DNA of 20,432 nucleotides from Chara braunii (GCA_003427395.1 BFEA01000348.1:1789616-1810047), one strand, 5' to 3'. Positions 9,371 to 18,484 are shown, numbered from the stretch's first letter. Program-made: numbers and translations. Notes: generated by a model from the sequence alone, not told the origin.

Positions 9371-9923
9371 GGGTCTCGCTCCACTACTTTAGACTCTCGA
9401 AGTTTCGAGAGTAACGCCTCGCTCCACTTACTCTAGAGTTTAATTCGTGAAAACACCCTTCGAGAGCTGTCAGAAGGAGCTCTCAAAGGGCACTCTAGAG
9501 TAGTATGGCGTTCACAGCCTGCGACGCTCACGATTTCCAGCGTCCTCCCTCCTGCCGCTGCTCCGGCCTCTTTTTTCGTGAGTGTGCCTCTTGCCGCGAC
9601 CATCAGAGCGAGTTGGCGCTGTCGTGTAGCGCTGTAGAAGCGCTCACGAAAATCGTGAGTACTCACGCTCGGCTCCGGAGTGTATCCACCGCTAGAATGT
9701 GGCCATATGCAGTCATTTGTTTTTATTTTTTTTGCCTTTCGAGAGTGATCGGTGTCGCTCCACTTACTCTAGTAAACGGTGTCAAAATTTTGTGAGTGCT
9801 TCTACAGTTCTTCAGTCTAGAGTAAGTGGAGCGACGCCACTTTTTTCATGAGTTCTAGACCTCTGACAGCACTAGAAGTACTCACAAAATTTTTCGTGAG
9901 TCGAGAGTAGTGGAGCAAGACCC
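9371..9923. mobile_element. MITE-like DNA transposon, 553 bp, with terminal inverted repeats
   Basis: The left end GGGTCTCGCTCCACTACT and the inverted right end GGGTCTTGCTCCACTACT match over about 31 bp with four mismatches. TTTG flanks both ends (9367-9370 and 9924-9927), a candidate 4-bp target duplication. There is no transposase. The interior is rich in repeats: TCGCTCCACTTACTCTAG at 9419-9436 and 9755-9772, its inverse at 9817-9834, and alternating GTGAGT/ACTCAC motifs with adjoining TAGAAG. The first 40 bp contain a 9-bp stem, ACTCTCGAA/TTCGAGAGT (9393-9412). The element sits within the LINE-B RT. A 4-bp duplication does not identify a superfamily, so none is assigned. Confidence 0.8.
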
Positions 9924-11573
9924 TTTGTCATGGGTTCTGCACTTGGACCAAGGCGATGTACTCAGAAGCTGCATCGGTAGTAATGGTCAACGGGAGGCTG
10001 TCCTCAGAGTTTCCGCTAACCAGATCTCTACGTCAATGGTGTCCCCTAGCACCACTGCTTTTTGTGGTTCAATTAGAGGTGTTATTTCTAAACAGCAGAA
10101 TAAATGAGCAAATCGTAGGTCTGCGTATTCCCCCTAAGGTCCACTGGAAAGATGGGGCTCTAGCAGATGACCTCACCTTGGCTTGCTGTAACACTCCGGT
10201 GGCCTTGCAGGCCCTCAGGGGGGTGCTGGATGAGTACTACCTGCTCTCAGAAGCGTCGATCAACTGGGATAAATCAGTTTATTTTCTGCCTCCCCAGTAT
10301 GATCTCAGCGTTAATTGGGGCCTTCGTCAAGTCCCATCTAATACTTCAGACCGCTTCCTTGGAATCCAAGTGTCACTAACGGACTGCTCTAACACACAAG
10401 ACACATTGATGACAGGCAAAGTGGTAGCCCGTATCTCTGGATGGGTCCGCCTTGGTGCTGTCCTCGACGGCCTTCTCAGTCCTTTGGTTTCCCATGACTG
10501 TCCACCTAAAAAGAGCCGCGGCCAGGTACCTGTGGAAATCGCAGGCATTGGAGGACCAAGGTTTTATAATCAAGGTAGCTTGGGAAACCATCGCATGCGC
10601 TAGAGACGAGGGGGGATTGGGAATACTAGCCCCTTTCTTCCAGAACGTGGCGTTGTTGGTGAAATGGCCCATCCTCGCTATGTTTGGGCAAAACAGTAAA
10701 TTCTGGGTTCTGATGGCGGAATACATACTACAGCATGAATGGAACCTAAGAGAAGGGACCCACGTCTGGCTGTGCTTCATGATCAAGTCATACCGTCTCA
10801 GAAATCTTAAATCAAGAGTATGGGGTGATATCCTACAGGCCTGGGATAGAGTTCGCCCTTCATTGTTGGGGGAACCGTCAGCAAAAGGTGAAATACTCAA
10901 CCAGATTATGTGGGAAAATGAGTATATTAAGTTCCAAGGGGCTGAGGTTCTTTTAGCGGACGGTAGCGCAGACTCTTTTGGGAGAACTTGGACGGAACAT
11001 GGAATTTTGCAGCTGACAGATATTTGGGACGTACAGGCAGAAGATTGGATATCAGAAGCAGGGGTCAGAGCTAAGCTTCCCAGAGTACACAAGGTAGACC
11101 AGAACTTTCAAAGGATAAAAGAATCTGTTCCATGCCATTGGATCAGCTCCCTGAGAAAGGACAGAGAATACAACCGAGGTAGTTGGCTGAAGGATCCCGC
11201 GCAGCTGAACCAGTACCCAAATGTCTTGGGGCCTGACCTAGCTTCCGGAATCAAGGTTCAGAAATGGAGGAAAAGGATCGGGGCTAACGCCACGGGACTA
11301 CGGTTTGAAGAGGAAACAGTCATCAATACCACAATTGGGCTGGAGGAGGTGCGTGTATCGGAAACACATGGCCCCAAAAAGACGGACTGCTCGTTGATTA
11401 TGCTAAAAAACGGGAGCCCATCGGTGGAGCCGGCATTATATGGTTGGAGAGCAGACAGTCTACCAAACCAGAAAGCCCCCATCTTCAGCTACAAACCGAA
11501 AACAGGCGTCCTGGTACAACAGCAGAAGGTGGCCAAGAAGCCAATATTGACGGCAGAGAGAAGGCTGACGGTG
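9924..11573 (+). pseudogene. LINE-B ORF2, reverse transcriptase and connection region
   Basis: From 9935 the frame reads FCTWTKAMYSEAASVVMVNG, then motif B as LRQWCPLAPLLF (Trp in place of the Gly of RQG), then motif C as LADD (10160-10171), INWDKS and RFLGIQVS. These mark the palm of a LINE reverse transcriptase. A frameshift between 10452 and 10603 moves the sequence to the frame of a 376-codon open stretch ending at 11582. That stretch contains ARYLWKSQ, WETIACARDEGGLGILA, HEWNLREGTHVWLC and LTDIWDVQAEDW. Its last codons after 11573 belong to an inserted element. The endonuclease and motif A are missing upstream. The altered motif B, the frameshift and the insertions make it inactive. Confidence 0.87.
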
Positions 11574-12001
11574 GGCGATTGATAACCGGTTGTCTACAGT
11601 TAACACAGACTTAAAGATGGAAATAGGCCCGTGGCTTACGGCCTGAGGAACAGATGACAGGGGAACACAGATTACGAGATTAGGAAGCGAAGGGAGGTTC
11701 ACAGGAAGAATGGGGAGTCGCAGATAGACTCTTGAGGAGTGGTGTAGGGCATAGCTCCGGGGAGTATTATAGGTTTACGGATACAACCTTGGTTGGTCCT
11801 TTTTTGCATAAGGAGTTGGGTTATCCAGCCGGTGCTTCATGGGTTATTTGGTAGAGGTCTTTTGATGACAGGAAGTATGAGACGCTGGACTCAGTTTCCA
11901 GCACAAGCCTAAGCTGGGTAATGACCCCAGTTTTTCCTCCGGGTTGGTTGTGAGGTTTTTCCGGCCTCTTTTGTTTTGGGAATAATTGTACAAGCTTCTA
12001 C

Positions 12002-12045
<44 letters not shown>
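11574..12045 (+). mobile_element. Poly(A)-ended retroinsert within LINE-B (about 470 bp)
   Basis: The insert is bounded by a degenerate target-site duplication: AAGGCTGACGGTGGGCGAT (11561-11579) and AAGACTGACGGTGAGTCAT (12044-12062), with a perfect core CTGACGGTG. It ends in 43 A (12003-12045). Reading LINE-B directly from 11572 to 12057 restores a continuous zf-RVT region, which fixes the boundaries. Inside is the hairpin GCTGGACTCAGTTTCCAGC (11884-11902), then a second pairing CTGGG/CCCAG. No coding motif is visible. It is either the far 3' end of a LINE related to A and C, or a SINE-like rider on that machinery. I could not find convincing A and B boxes. Confidence 0.85.
11884..11902 (+). 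repeat. LINE 3' hairpin with altered loop
   Basis: GCTGGA CTCAGTT TCCAGC: the six-base stem is identical to the LINE-A and LINE-C copies, while two of seven loop bases differ from CCCGGTT. It lies about 100 nt upstream of the A43 tail. Change in the loop with an unchanged stem suggests the paired structure matters. Confidence 0.85.
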
Positions 12046-12047
<2 letters not shown>

Positions 12048-12292
12048 CTGACGGTGAGTCATCCAGCAGTTCAAAGAAAGGACTTGTTTAAGTTGTGGAA
12101 GACCTTAAAAAAGGTTCCTTCGCAGAAGCAGGCGTCACTGCAATGGCTGCAATCGATACAGGTAACAGCTTCTGCTATGTGGCTAATCTCCAAAGGTATG
12201 GATATACCCACTACATGTACTCGTTGTGATTGGGGTTGGGAAAATGTTTCCCATTTGTGGTTGTAGTGCCCCCTATCCAAAGTGATCTGGGT
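12046..12292 (+). pseudogene. LINE-B ORF2, zf-RVT zinc finger segment
   Basis: Directly after the insert the frame reads RLTVSHPAVQRKDLFKLW, then KVPSQKQASLQWLQ and AMWLISKG. The finger follows as C-X2-C-X8-H-X4-C (CTRCDWGWENVSHLWL, 12216-12269), with a TAG (12264-12266) one residue before the last Cys. CPLSKVIW follows. Lysine and tryptophan spacing before the finger is typical of the zf-RVT region, which in plant LINEs lies C-terminal to RT. The LINE-B sequence stops at about 12292, where LINE-C begins. The segment is broken by the stop and the insertion. Confidence 0.86.
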
Positions 12293-13151
12293 ATAATACA
12301 AACCTTATGCGAAAATGAACGCCTATTTGACTCATACCGAAGAATCTTCCTGAGGGAAAGAGTTTTCACATGTTTACGCAATCAAGGTAACCATCTTCAA
12401 TCAAGATCAATAATAGATCTGATCCTAATGTCTGAAGACCTAGAAAGATCTCTCACATGGGCCGCAATTTTTCCAAAAAGCCCATGGACCGGTACAGATC
12501 ATAAAATGTGTTCAGTACTTCTCTCTTTCAAAAAGAAACCGGATCAGGGGAAGATATTCTATAAACTAAATACATTTTTGCTAATATATGACAATTTAAA
12601 AAAATACTTAGCAAATGTAAGGGAATACTGACATTCGACGGAAGAGAAACAAAATTCCTTTATTGCTTGGTTCAACAATGGGTTGAATTTTTTTGCAAAA
12701 AAATGTAATGAATTTTCAAAATTACGAGCAAAAAATAAACATTTGCAGGAAATACAAATTCAAGAACAAATTTTGAATTATGAATCTCAAGACCCGGGAT
12801 CTTCACAAAATACTGATATACAAGAACTCAGGAAACAACTGTTGTCATTTGCGCAGCATCGCTGACAGGGACAGATAATCAGAGGCAAATTGACGAAATT
12901 CAGAACAGAAGGACAGATGGATAAATCTTTTTTTGCAATGGCCAAATTACGAGCTAAATGTTCTTATATTGATAATTTATATAATCATGAGGCTCATAGG
13001 GATCCTTTGGTACCCGCATCCTCCGCGGCAAGTTTGAAAGTTGCATATGATTTCTTTAAAGAGTTATTCAAATCATCCAAAGACCCTACCTGTATCCAAG
13101 AAGATGATCAAGCTACTTCTCTCTTCTTAGAGTCACTATTCCAGTTCTAAT
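12293..13151 (+). pseudogene. LINE-C ORF2, endonuclease C-terminus and linker
   Basis: The first 113 codons include LFDSYRRIF, SRSIIDLILMSEDLERS and GTDHKMC, matching the C-terminal half of the LINE-A endonuclease (SKSKIDFIFISNDLES, GLDHKTC). The linker has IAWFNNGLNFFAKKCNEF, parallel to AWFNNGLIFLAKKCKDF in LINE-A. Stops interrupt it, including a TGA at 12863-12865 (HR*QG) where LINE-A has HRWQG. The GDFN catalytic motif lies upstream of the truncation point and is absent. It cannot encode a working endonuclease. Confidence 0.83.
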
Positions 13152-14032
13152 CAATTACTGATGAACAACGTGAACATCTTGAAAAACCAATAACTAAAGA
13201 AGAAATTTGGACAGCTTTAATTCAGATAGAGGAGGACAAAACACCGGGAGTGGATGATCTGCCTAAAGAATTTTGGGAAGCCATGTGGCCCATCCTGTCA
13301 CCAGACCTGATGAAATACTACCATGAGGTGTGGGAAACAGGACAAATGGGAAATTTTGTCAGTCAAGGAATTTTTACCCTATTATACAAAAAGGGGGATA
13401 AATCCAATATCAAGAATTATAGACCAATTACTCTACTTACAGTAGTATAAAAATTGCTTGCTAAAGCCCTGGCCAATCGCATGATCCCAATAATGGCAGA
13501 TATAATTCATCCCTCACAAACTGGATTTATAAAAGATCGGCACATACAGGATAGTATCCTTCTAATCAATGAAATGGTCAAAGTTGCACGACAAACCAAA
13601 CAAAACGCAGCGATCGTTTTTATAGACTTTGAAAAGGCATATGATCATGTGGATTGACGATTTCTGGATGCTTGTTTGCATAAACTAAATTTTGGACCCA
13701 ACATGCGTAGATGGGTTGAAATTCTACATATTAATGTCACCACACGTATTCTTGTGAACGGTTTGCTGTCTCTTGAAATCCGCCTTCAAAGGTCAGTAAG
13801 GCAAGGCGACCCTCTGGCTCATTTTCTTTTTGTTATTGTAATGGAAGCCTTGGGTGCCAACCTTAGAGCCAATCATAATATCAAAAGACTAAGCATTTCA
13901 GGAATCCCGGAAGAGGCAATACCAATAACCTCAATGTTTGCAGATGACCTTACAATAATCATAGAGGCTTCAGAAACAAATATGGAAGAAATAAAAAACA
14001 TTTTGAACAATTTTTTAACCTTTCAAATATGA
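13152..14032 (+). pseudogene. LINE-C ORF2, reverse transcriptase domain with all motifs visible
   Basis: In order: EEIWTALIQIEEDKTPGVDD and PKEFWEAMW, then FTLLYKKGDKSNIKNYRPIT, LAKALANRM, and motif A IDFEKAYDHVD (Asp at 13625-13627). VNG (13754-13762), motif B RQGDPLAHFLFVI and motif C FADD (13937-13948) follow. These are the palm motifs of a non-LTR reverse transcriptase, and the three catalytic aspartates are present. The reading frame is broken by a stop after QF (13148-13150), a TAA at 13448-13450 and a TGA at 13655-13657 (HVD*RFL), and it ends at 14032, with a shift after it. Compared with LINE-A, it contains the 245 bp that LINE-A has lost. Confidence 0.9.
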
Positions 14033-16215
14033 TAGTTAATTGGGGAAAAAAAAAACACAAGGATGGTGGATCCACTCAAATAACGGACGTCCACCTGAAT
14101 TCCCCAGGGTACAATGGTTGCCATTAGAAGCCCCCATGAGAGTGTTAGGCGTATCATTGACGGTCACTGGCAAACCCACAACTAATGATGAATGAATTTC
14201 AAAACCCGCAATCCAAAAAAATGAATCAATGAAAGAATTAGCATACTTCTCTTATAGGGAGGACACTGGTTATAAATAATGTGGTGTTCAGATCAATTTG
14301 GTACAAATCAGCAATTTGGGCAATTAGCAAACCAGGAAACAAACATCTCCTAAAATAAGTGACGACATTCCTCTGGAGAGGAGATCATGAGCTTCAAAAG
14401 GTAATTCCTAGAGTGGCATGGTCTACCCTTATCCAACCTAAGTCCAGAGGGCGATTAGGGATTTTGGACCCCACCCTACAGTGTCAAGCTTTGTCCCTTC
14501 AGTGGATGATTGACCTCATCTTTGGTATAGACAAGCCGTGACAACCTCTAGCCCTACAACAAATTAGAAAATTGGCACCAGAGACACCACTCGAGGTTTA
14601 TCCTCTTACTTGGATAGAAAAACTATTTTGGCATATCCCTCGTCCTTCCGCATATTTGAGAAATGAAAGGGAAAGTGGTGTTACACGTAGAGATTTTATC
14701 CTAGATACTCTATAAGTGTCTCTTTTGAAAGCGTGGAGGAAATTACCATTACCCAACAAACCTAAGCCCACACGCTTTGAGGAAATATTGAGGCAACCTC
14801 TATTTGGTAACAGATGGATTACAGATGTTAATAGCAGTATGTATAATAGCTCCACTCCTCCCTGGTTCCAATGGGTAAAAAAAGGGGTCATACGGGTTAA
14901 AGACATTTGGGATTTACAAAGGAGAAGATGAAAAAATCCAGATCAACTCAAAAAAATAATTACTTATGCTCACAAATTGGACCAGAATTTGGACCTCATA
15001 ACAAGTTTCATCCCTTTGACATGGGTCAGAGAATTGAGAAATGGTGTAAAGTTTCAAAAAGGTGATTTTGTTACAATTACACAAGATCCACAAGATTGGA
15101 AGGTTGGGCAAATCATGAGTTTACTAAAGGAAGGAACTCTAGTAACTTTATTCAAAAAAACAACAAATCATCTACTCATTTTAACACCAGATAATCAAGT
15201 TAATTTATTTTCATTCAATGAAATGTTTAGAATCAGAGTTATTTTTATCTCAGCAACCACTGGATGGAGAGCCTTCCAGCCAAAATGCCCTATTACAGAA
15301 CTACCTTTTGATCCAGACGAATGGGTATGGCAGACGGGTACAAGAAGTAAACCACGTACTCTATAATCTCTAACAGTTACGGCAACATATCGTCTGCTTA
15401 GGCCTAGGGTAGATGTGACATCTATAATAAGGGACCGATGGTCCAGGCATTTGAACATAGATATACAAAGTATCATAAATATAAAATTCTTTGATCAAAT
15501 AAAAAAATGATCTGTTAACTTTTCATCTTTACAATGACAAATAATTCATCGATGTCTTCCAACGAATGATTGGCTTATCAATCGTACCAATCTAGAGCAA
15601 CGAGGTCTGGCGCTTCCATGGTGTAAAGCATGTTTATCTGTTTTCCCCAACAAGAAAATGAGAGAAACAATTGAGCATATATTCATCCAATGTCCCGGAA
15701 CGATATTATTATCGAGAAGATGGGACAGTGTGTGGAGAACACTGACAGGAATCGGCTGGCCATGGGGATGGAAAGTCATATGATTAGAGCAATGGGAACC
15801 ACAGGATATGCAACTATCAGAATTTCAGAGGAATCTATTCGAACTTGGTCGAAAAACCATTTTGTGGACATTATGGTACAAGAGGTGTGTCTATGAGCAA
15901 CAAGATGTAAAACTTGACGGTATGGAATTTGTTGAACTAATTATTCAATTTGTACTGACAGAAATAAGAGCACATTGGTCAGTAGTACGATCAAAGATAC
16001 AACAACTCCATCAAAAAAAAGATATAATCGAATGTATTCAAAAATTCAATCAAAATTGGCTGGGAGGGAATGAAGGAGGGTGCCTGGGAGAAGTGAAATG
16101 GCCGGGGAAGGAAGAACATGGAAAAATTTTTAAACGAGACTTTCTCTTGAGCTTCAAAGACTGGTTTTCGCTTCCTCCAGGAACCACACTCGGATATTCA
16201 GAAATTGTTTCCTGA
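14033..16215 (+). pseudogene. LINE-C ORF2, connection region, zf-RVT finger and C-terminus
   Basis: GRPPEFPRVQWLPLE (about 14087) and KPTTNDE lead to TTFLWRGD and RVAWSTLIQPKSRGRLGILD (14359 on). EILRQPLFGNRWITD, FKRG-type basic stretches and DRWSRHLNIDIQ follow. The finger is C-X2-C-X14-H-X4-C (15622-15693), the same spacing as LINE-A. The C-terminal open stretch 15808-16215 has RKTILWTLWYKRC and NWLGGNEGG. Many stops occur, several at Trp or Gln codons that LINE-A keeps: 14193 (DE*), 14356 (TAA for CAA), 14929 and 15535. Several frameshifts are also present. The length and order match LINE-A, so the family boundaries are reliable. Confidence 0.87.
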
Positions 16216-16542
16216 TCCCTTCCCCCCGTCAGAATTATCAATGGTGGATTCACAATGGTATCGTCAATAGAGTATGAATGCAACATAGTTTGGATATCTA
16301 AGGTTTCGGTTGCAATCTTAAGGAAAAGTTGTCTACATTGTTGGGCTATTTGTTAAATTATTTCCAGGAGATAAGTTTTTGCTAGATTTGATAGTTGTAT
16401 CTGGCGGCTTGGTTTGGCTGAAGAGGCAGTCTTTATCTCCACATATTTTTATAAAGAAACAAAGACTATGTAAAAGGGATGCTGGACCCGGTTTCCAGCA
16501 GGTGATGCTCCCCACCAGTAGATGGAGTTCCTACCCAGGTGG
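16216..16542 (+). repeat. LINE-C 3' UTR
   Basis: This is noncoding sequence between the ORF2 stop and the A tail. The last 70 nt, from GGGATGCTGGACCCGG onward, closely match the end of the LINE-A 3' UTR, including GCTCCCCACCA and AGATGGAG. The upstream part does not resemble LINE-A, so only the terminal module is conserved between the two copies. Confidence 0.8.
16481..16499 (+). repeat. LINE 3' hairpin, LINE-C copy
   Basis: GCTGGA CCCGGTT TCCAGC, identical to the perfect copies in LINE-A, lies 43 nt upstream of the A tail. It is the only copy in this element. Its position in every poly(A)-ended member of this group suggests a role in retrotransposition. Confidence 0.88.
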
Positions 16543-16566
16543 AAAAAAAAAAAAGAAAAAAAAAAA

Positions 16567-16698
16567 GATAATAAGTCCTAGTTTTAAATATCTGCATCCA
16601 GAATATTAAGCCGCTCTTTCCGGCTAACCGATGGGACCAACCCCACGGTAGAACCAATCTTACGAGTAATACAGAGAAAATGGAATACACTCAATAGA
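16567..16698 (+). pseudogene. Possible LINE-B ORF2 C-terminal remnant after LINE-C
   Basis: After the LINE-C tail one frame reads, apart from two early stops, ISASRILSRSFRLTDGTNPT, then VEPILRVIQRKWNTLNR and a stop. The RVIQRKW segment sits where LINE-A has LIQHEIAAQWK and LINE-C has FVLTEIRAHW, so it may be the end of the LINE-B protein displaced by the LINE-C insertion. The similarity is short and I infer it mainly from position. Confidence 0.45.
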
Positions 16699-16701
16699 TG
16701 A

Positions 16702-16721
16702 ATATATATATATATATATAT
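16702..16721. repeat. (TA)n microsatellite
   Basis: About ten TA dinucleotides directly follow the presumed LINE-B end. No gene is nearby. Confidence 0.9.
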
Positions 16722-16945
16722 GTATCATCCAAACATATAACTCCCCTTGTTATAACCTTTTGTTTACAACTTGAAGGCCGCCCACCTAAGGCAGAGTCAT
16801 ATCGACCCTCTTGCACATAGTCAGGAGGCAAAGGTGCAAAGAAAAGAGGAGGGTAACAGCCCGATAATACGGAACGGACAACCTCGGACGGTCAGGGGGG
16901 TCCCGGACGTCCGATCAAGTAACCTAGTTTTTTTTCATATTCGAA

Positions 16946-17254
16946 CTAGCAAGGAAAACGGTTCCTCGCTACTAAGATGAACCCCCACTTCGAAAGATTA
17001 TTCAGACTAAAGATACCCTTTGAAAAGGTTCTCACTGTTACCGGTATTAGTCTGGGGATACCCTTTGAACTTGAGATATTCATTTGTTGTTGGGAGCGGT
17101 TCACATAATGAATAATGCTACACCTGGGACCACTCCGGTCCAGGTCCTTGGCATAATCCGAATCCCCAAAAACTGAACAGGAGATCGGTGCTCCTCCTAT
17201 AAAGAAGCGATACGCGACTAACACCGAATTCATGAAAACCAAACAAAACGACAA
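16946..17254 (-). pseudogene. Ty1/copia retrotransposon RNase H remnant
   Basis: On the minus strand a 102-codon open frame contains FGDSDYAKDLDRS (about 17132-17170), followed by CSIIHYV. Copia-type polyproteins have a very similar block, a D-S-D-Y/W-A-x-D-L-D stretch followed by a TGYV-like motif, at the beginning of the RNase H domain, which removes the RNA strand during reverse transcription. The similarity fades after HYV, where SQQQMNISSSKGIPRL is not the usual continuation. No RT, integrase or LTRs were recognised around it. It is a short isolated fragment identified from one motif. Confidence 0.62.
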
Positions 17255-18170
17255 AACCTAACATTTTTTATAGAATGAAAAAGTACAACATCAAACTATT
17301 ATTTTTGACACATAAAAAATAATATTTTTAACTGTGTCCCGAGAAAGGATGCAAAAAACGGGCAAAATTTCTAGCAATTCTTAAAATATGCAAGAAAATC
17401 ATATTTAGCAAAGAGCGTGTTATATGACTATAAATTGTTCTTAGTAGATTGACAAAAAAAAAAAGCGTAAACAAGACAATCTTTAGAAACTCAAAATATG
17501 TGGAAAAAAAAAAAACACTTTTAGTGAATACTCATTTATAGAACTATAAGTCATTTTCAGTACTTGGTAAGAACCAAAATCTGTGAAAACTAATTTATAG
17601 ATCTATAAATCATACACGTCATTTTTTTAGCCTACTGTAAAACCCTTGTCAAAAAATATATGTTATATAAAAGACAAATTCAAACAGCTTTTGCCTCAGG
17701 AACATCTTCAAATTCTTAACCAACCACGATCTAAAATTAAGAAATGATAAAATATTTTAATAAAAAATAATATATTCGTCCATGTATGAGATAACATATT
17801 CAAACGAACGTATTCGTGAAAAAGACAACATATGGCGTGTTTGGGAGACCCTCCAATACATTCATCGTGTTGCATACCTTATAGAACTATAAATATGATT
17901 TTTTTAGATTAAAAAAAAAATAAAATATTTTGGTTAATGAAGAAACAGTGTTTTGGAAGGTAGTGATTTTCTGTAAAAAAACCTGCTTTTCTCCTCACCA
18001 CTCCGAGTGGTTTTGAAAAAGTAGTTTTTTATTCCATTTTTTGTGGATCTTTAACTTCACCTAGAATTTTGTTGATGTAGGAGGCATGAAAAACGTACTA
18101 TGAGAATCTTTGAAAATTTTTGTGCAAACCTAACAATTTATTTTATTAGGTTTTCACGAATCCTATGTTG
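17255..18170. other. AT-rich block without genes, with dispersed palindromes
   Basis: This is strongly AT-rich sequence with many A and T runs and no open frame of note. A TTATAGANCTATAA-type palindrome occurs at 17534-17550, 17593-17610 and 17879-17893, with a weaker relative at 17420-17434. It is often followed by a T-rich run ending in TTTTTTTAG. It could be the noncoding part of a transposon or a matrix-attachment-like region; the sequence does not decide. Confidence 0.6.
17593..17610. repeat. Perfect 18-bp palindrome
   Basis: ATTTATAGATCTATAAAT is its own reverse complement and is the best member of the dispersed palindrome set in this AT-rich block. Confidence 0.88.
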
Positions 18171-18429
18171 ACTTCATCACCCTCTTCTTCCAACACGCCA
18201 TCCGCAGAGGCTGTAGACTCGCATGATTACATTTCCTTATCAGTGTAAACTTGTTCTCTCACTCTGCTTCGCTGTCGATGACGATCTCGTGACTTTCGTC
18301 ACTTCCCATACTTACCGGTAGAATGACACAGGTCTCACTATCTCCCTGCTGACTTCTCCGGTTGTGCTACCCAACAGGTGCACGGTTGCACGTATTGTTA
18401 TATCAAAAAAGGATTGTCGGAAAATGAGT
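18171..18429. other. No recognisable feature
   Basis: Mixed-composition sequence leads up to a microsatellite. No open frame or motif was recognised. Confidence 0.5.

Positions 18430-18484
<55 letters not shown>
18430..18484. repeat. Compound (TC)n(TA)n microsatellite
   Basis: About 13 TC units pass directly into about 14 TA units. No flanking gene was recognised. Confidence 0.95.

Larger units (their letters stand above)
12293..16566 (+). mobile_element. LINE-C: 5'-truncated L1-clade retrotransposon nested in LINE-B
   Basis: It begins within the endonuclease, at the residue equivalent to about 4050 of LINE-A, and runs through RT and zf-RVT to a stop at 16213-16215, a 3' UTR of about 330 bp with the conserved hairpin, and an interrupted A tail (16543-16566). 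ATAATA occurs at the start (12293-12298) and just after the tail (16568-16573), a short candidate target-site duplication. It is of the same family as LINE-A but clearly AT-richer, with many stops and frameshifts. Unlike LINE-A it keeps the full RT core. Its 5' edge coincides with the loss of LINE-B sequence, so it inserted into LINE-B. Confidence 0.88.
9924..16698 (+). mobile_element. LINE-B: older L1-clade host element with nested insertions
   Basis: LINE-B coding fragments lie at 9924-11573, 12046-12292 and probably 16567-16698, all in order on the plus strand. They are separated by a poly(A)-ended insert (11574-12045) and by LINE-C (12293-16566). The protein frame resumes exactly after the first insert. 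LINE-B differs from LINE-A and LINE-C: its zinc finger spacing is C-X2-C-X8-H-X4-C and its RT motif C is LADD. The MITE at 9371-9923 interrupts its 5' part. Its own poly(A) tail was not located; the TA microsatellite at 16702 may lie in its 3' UTR. Confidence 0.8.

Noticed and set aside
11574-12002. tRNA-derived SINE with A and B boxes
   Set aside because: I looked for box A and box B strings and found only weak partial matches, so the tRNA origin is not claimed.
11976-12266. A 96-codon open frame beginning in the A43 tail region
   Set aside because: Its first third is poly-lysine from the tail. Only the part after 12046 is real LINE-B sequence, and it is listed there.
5032-15537. Recoding of stop codons as tryptophan in the LINE ORFs
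   Set aside because: The stops include TAG and TAA as well as TGA, other stops fall at Gln codons, and frameshifts occur throughout. Ordinary decay explains them.
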